From contig CM067533.1 of NCBI GenBank assembly GCA_034509925.1, positions 5,241,035 through 5,305,034 of the forward strand: DNA of 64,000 nucleotides, in the 5' to 3' direction. Both the position numbers and the translations under genes were made by a program. Positions 61,536-64,000 of the stretch are shown in pieces. This DNA comes from Hirudinaria manillensis (Eukaryota; Annelida; Clitellata; Hirudinida; Hirudinidae). How positions within the stretch are numbered: the first letter of the stretch is position 1; the number at the start of each line of letters is the position of its first letter. The notes under the pieces are model-generated. The model was not told the origin of the DNA, searched no databases, and saw nothing but the letters and a program-made list of their open reading frames with translations.

Positions 61536-64000
61536 TGATGGAACCAGCTTTTGTATCCTTAGCTATTTTCCATATCTATTTTTTTATGAGACATTCTTTA
61601 GGACTGGTCATGATTTATGATGGTTTTTGGTGACTTTTGATGTTTTCCTCAAAAATTATTTTCCAACAAGAAAATAAAATATATGCAAAATATTAACACT
61701 TTTTTGAAACTTTATTAAATTGAAAATCATTTAAAAGCCATTTTCGTGTTCTTGTGGACGTGAATTTTAAGCCTAACAAGTGCTTGCATCACCTTGGAGT
61801 ATTCTGAAGACTACTACCATCGGCAATTAAGGCCAGAGTCGTCAAAAATGGCTGGGGCAGAAACAAAAGATCAAAAGATGCTGAACTATGTGCGGGAACG
61901 GTTTGCCATCGGATTCTCTCGGGGCCCTCTTCCATAAACTGCTGTTAACATTACCAGGAACCTAAAAGGAGGGCCGATTAAACCTTAGAGTATTTCAGCT
62001 TAAGCTTTTCAAAATGCGGAGAAAAATTATTTATTGAAAATATATTAAACTGGACCAATTTTGTGTCGATTTCATCGTATTTTTACTTTCCCAAGACTGT
62101 AGGAGGGACTCTTGTAGGAGGACATCCATTCGTCGGGTTGTGGTGCAGTCAGTGAGTGCTTTGTCCTTGTCAAAGACTAACTTGCCAATTTTCTAGCTAC
62201 TGATGGTACTGATCTTCATGCAGTCCAAGGAGGCAACCTTCATCAATTCTTTGATAATAAACCTTGTGAACAGAGCGCAAGAAGATCCAAGAGTCTGAAA
62301 AAAAACTCGGAGCTAATCCGTCGAAGCGAAGTAAATGTTCAAATATAGCATTCAATTCCCTCTTAAGATGGTCTTAAGTGCCATTAGACAGCCGTTGCGG
62401 AACTTAAAGAGCGGAATATAGAACCTCATTCGCATTTTATGTCATACCCGGCGATGCCTTTTTTATTTCAAGAGCAGCATTAGCGTGTCTCGCAGCAGAA
62501 TTTGTTATTTGCGTTTATGCTTCTTCAGCAATTCATTAAACAATATTTTTATATTTAAAAAGACATATTGATACATTATTCTATTTTTATTGAAATTAAT
62601 AAAAGTTTTTATTAAATTATTTAATAGCTCTTAAATAAAATCCTCAAAAGATTAAAGTTAAATTCATTAAAAATGGAAACCAGATGCTTTAGAGATTAAA
62701 CTAGAAAAAACACTTAACTCTTGTTCTATGAGGTAATTGTTCAGTTAATTAATTACAAATACCTGCTATTCGACTATGAAACCTGAAATCCCTTGTGAAA
62801 GCGCTTGTGGGAATAAATGAATTTATAAATATTTTATTTACATGTTAAGTCGAAAAACTGGATCATTATTGCAACGTCGCTTCCAAAGAGTCCATTCAGA
62901 TACATTATTAATGCGAGATAATTGTGATTGCCTATTTGTCGATTTTGCGAACAAATATAGGACTAATGGACAGTGTTTTCGTCGGAAGACATCAGAGAAG
63001 TACAATGGAATAAAGAGTAACCGAGGAATTATGAGAATGAAGTAAACCTCTAGAAAATCATTAAGTCTCCCGCCGCCCGAGGACAAGGAAATAATAAATC
63101 CTTCGTTTTTTTTCGGCGACCAGTAAATAGGGGTTCTCGTTATCTTACTCCAACTGTCGATTCGGCTAATGTAGCCAAAGCGCTGATTAATAATCGAACT
63201 AAAATTGCAATAGCATTCATTTGTAGCAAAATTGAAGTCATCAACTGTTTAATGTCAATCAAATTCCATTTTGTCGAAAGAATTGTAAGGAAAAGTTGAA
63301 ATAATAAGAATAAATGCAAATCTTTGATGTCAAAGATCAGGAAAATTAACTGAACGATGACATCACTCGAGGAAACAAGAAACATTTGCGTGGCACCTCT
63401 TAATGTTTATTAATGGCAACACACGGCAATATTTATATAGCGCCATTTCCGAAGAGAACGTGAATGTTGTTCTTGTAGAAGGAAATGAGGAGATGGCAAA
63501 TGCGACGTATTTTATTTAAATATTGCGAAAATAAGTATTTGTACTATATTAATCAATTATTGCTTATTTGTAAATAATATTTCATTTCTGCATTAATCAA
63601 AGATTTGTATATTCCAGGAAATGCGACGAATAAATCCCGTCAATGGTTGATTAATATTCTCTATTCGTTGATTTGATGTTTACGCTAAAAAAATCCCAAA
63701 ATAACGGAAAACATTTTCCGAATGAGAGCTAATGTGATTGATTTGATTCAATTATCTTTAAACGTTGCTAAATTCCGTTAATCGAACGTAAAAAGATAAA
63801 TTTTGCATTTGGAACGTTCGCATTTGAATGCGACCCACTGGTGTACTAAGAGAACGGAAAGACCTATTAATTCTGACCCGGAGGAGCAGTAGGCCTTCCA
63901 TAACTATCTCCAATCCAAACCTAAGCCCTCCTCCGAAATGTGACAGCAACAAAAGTTTGTTTACGTTATCCAGCTCTGCATGAATTCTGGAAGAGAATTA
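61536..64000. other. SIRT7 3' UTR and gene-free right end
   Basis: Past the SIRT7 polyadenylation signal at 61673 no family-level coding signal is seen on either strand. A minus-strand 81-codon hydrophobic frame (63385-63140) has an ATG but no recognisable features. A TATATAGCGCC stretch near 63433 resembles part of the interspersed fragment at 36.8 kb. Confidence 0.45.

Noticed and set aside
63140-63385. 81-codon hydrophobic minus-strand frame
   Set aside because: Hydrophobicity follows from TTA/TTT/ATT-rich DNA; no signal peptide-like start or homology seen.

Overview
The window is animal nuclear DNA: AT-rich, with many short-intron genes, GT-AG splice sites and metazoan protein families. 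No single sequence fixes the species. An invertebrate is likely, because there is an R2-type retrotransposon, a macroglobulin-family gene without its thioester site, compact introns and abundant ATT and GAT/ATC microsatellites. Exon models below were built by eye from splice signals, homology and reading phase. For seven genes (cathepsin C, CWC22, GPAA1, OTUD7, SNRPG, QTMAN, SIRT7) the summed exon lengths give an uninterrupted frame.

Layout. 1-2.7 kb: an uninterrupted R2-type non-LTR retrotransposon ORF on the minus strand, cut by the window edge, whose 5' side abuts a roughly 285-bp (ATT)n array. 3.7-10.75 kb: a many-exon alpha-2-macroglobulin/thioester-protein-family gene (+) lacking the GCGEQ motif. 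11-12.1 kb: a Tc1-type transposase remnant joined to a CR1-type LINE remnant. 12.4-16.0 kb: cathepsin C (-), nine exons, all catalytic residues present. 17.57-18.52 kb: an internally deleted, intron-containing duplicate of the macroglobulin gene. 19.0-19.9 kb: an ADAR2-like protein (-) with two dsRNA-binding domains and no deaminase. 20-27.5 kb: gene-poor DNA with many GAT/ATC microsatellites.

27.6-29.1 kb: an intronless-CDS gene with a GIY-YIG (T5orf172/MUG113-like) C-terminal domain (+). 30.3-30.9 kb: an intronless gene made of little more than a YTHDF-type YTH domain (-). 32.2-35.5 kb: splicing factor CWC22 (+). 36.3-41.4 kb: GPI transamidase subunit GPAA1 (-), with one junction that looks like a minor-spliceosome intron. 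43.7-51.2 kb: an OTUD7/Cezanne deubiquitinase (+). 52.6-53.0 kb: snRNP core protein G (-), head to head with 53.5-55.7 kb: queuosine-tRNA mannosyltransferase QTMAN/GTDC1 (+). 56.6-61.5 kb: sirtuin SIRT7 (+), carrying a hAT-like MITE in an intron. 61.5-64 kb: no recognisable gene.

Most genes are unrelated housekeeping genes. Two loose themes are visible: secreted or lysosomal defence-type proteins (macroglobulin, cathepsin C) at the left, and RNA-binding or RNA-processing proteins (dsRBD protein, YTH protein, CWC22, SNRPG, QTMAN). The left third is the repeat-rich, rearranged part. The points most worth a second look are the R2-type element beside the (ATT)n array, the deaminase-less ADAR-like gene with an in-frame extension after its stop, the YTH-only gene, the GIY-YIG gene and the unusual GPAA1 intron.
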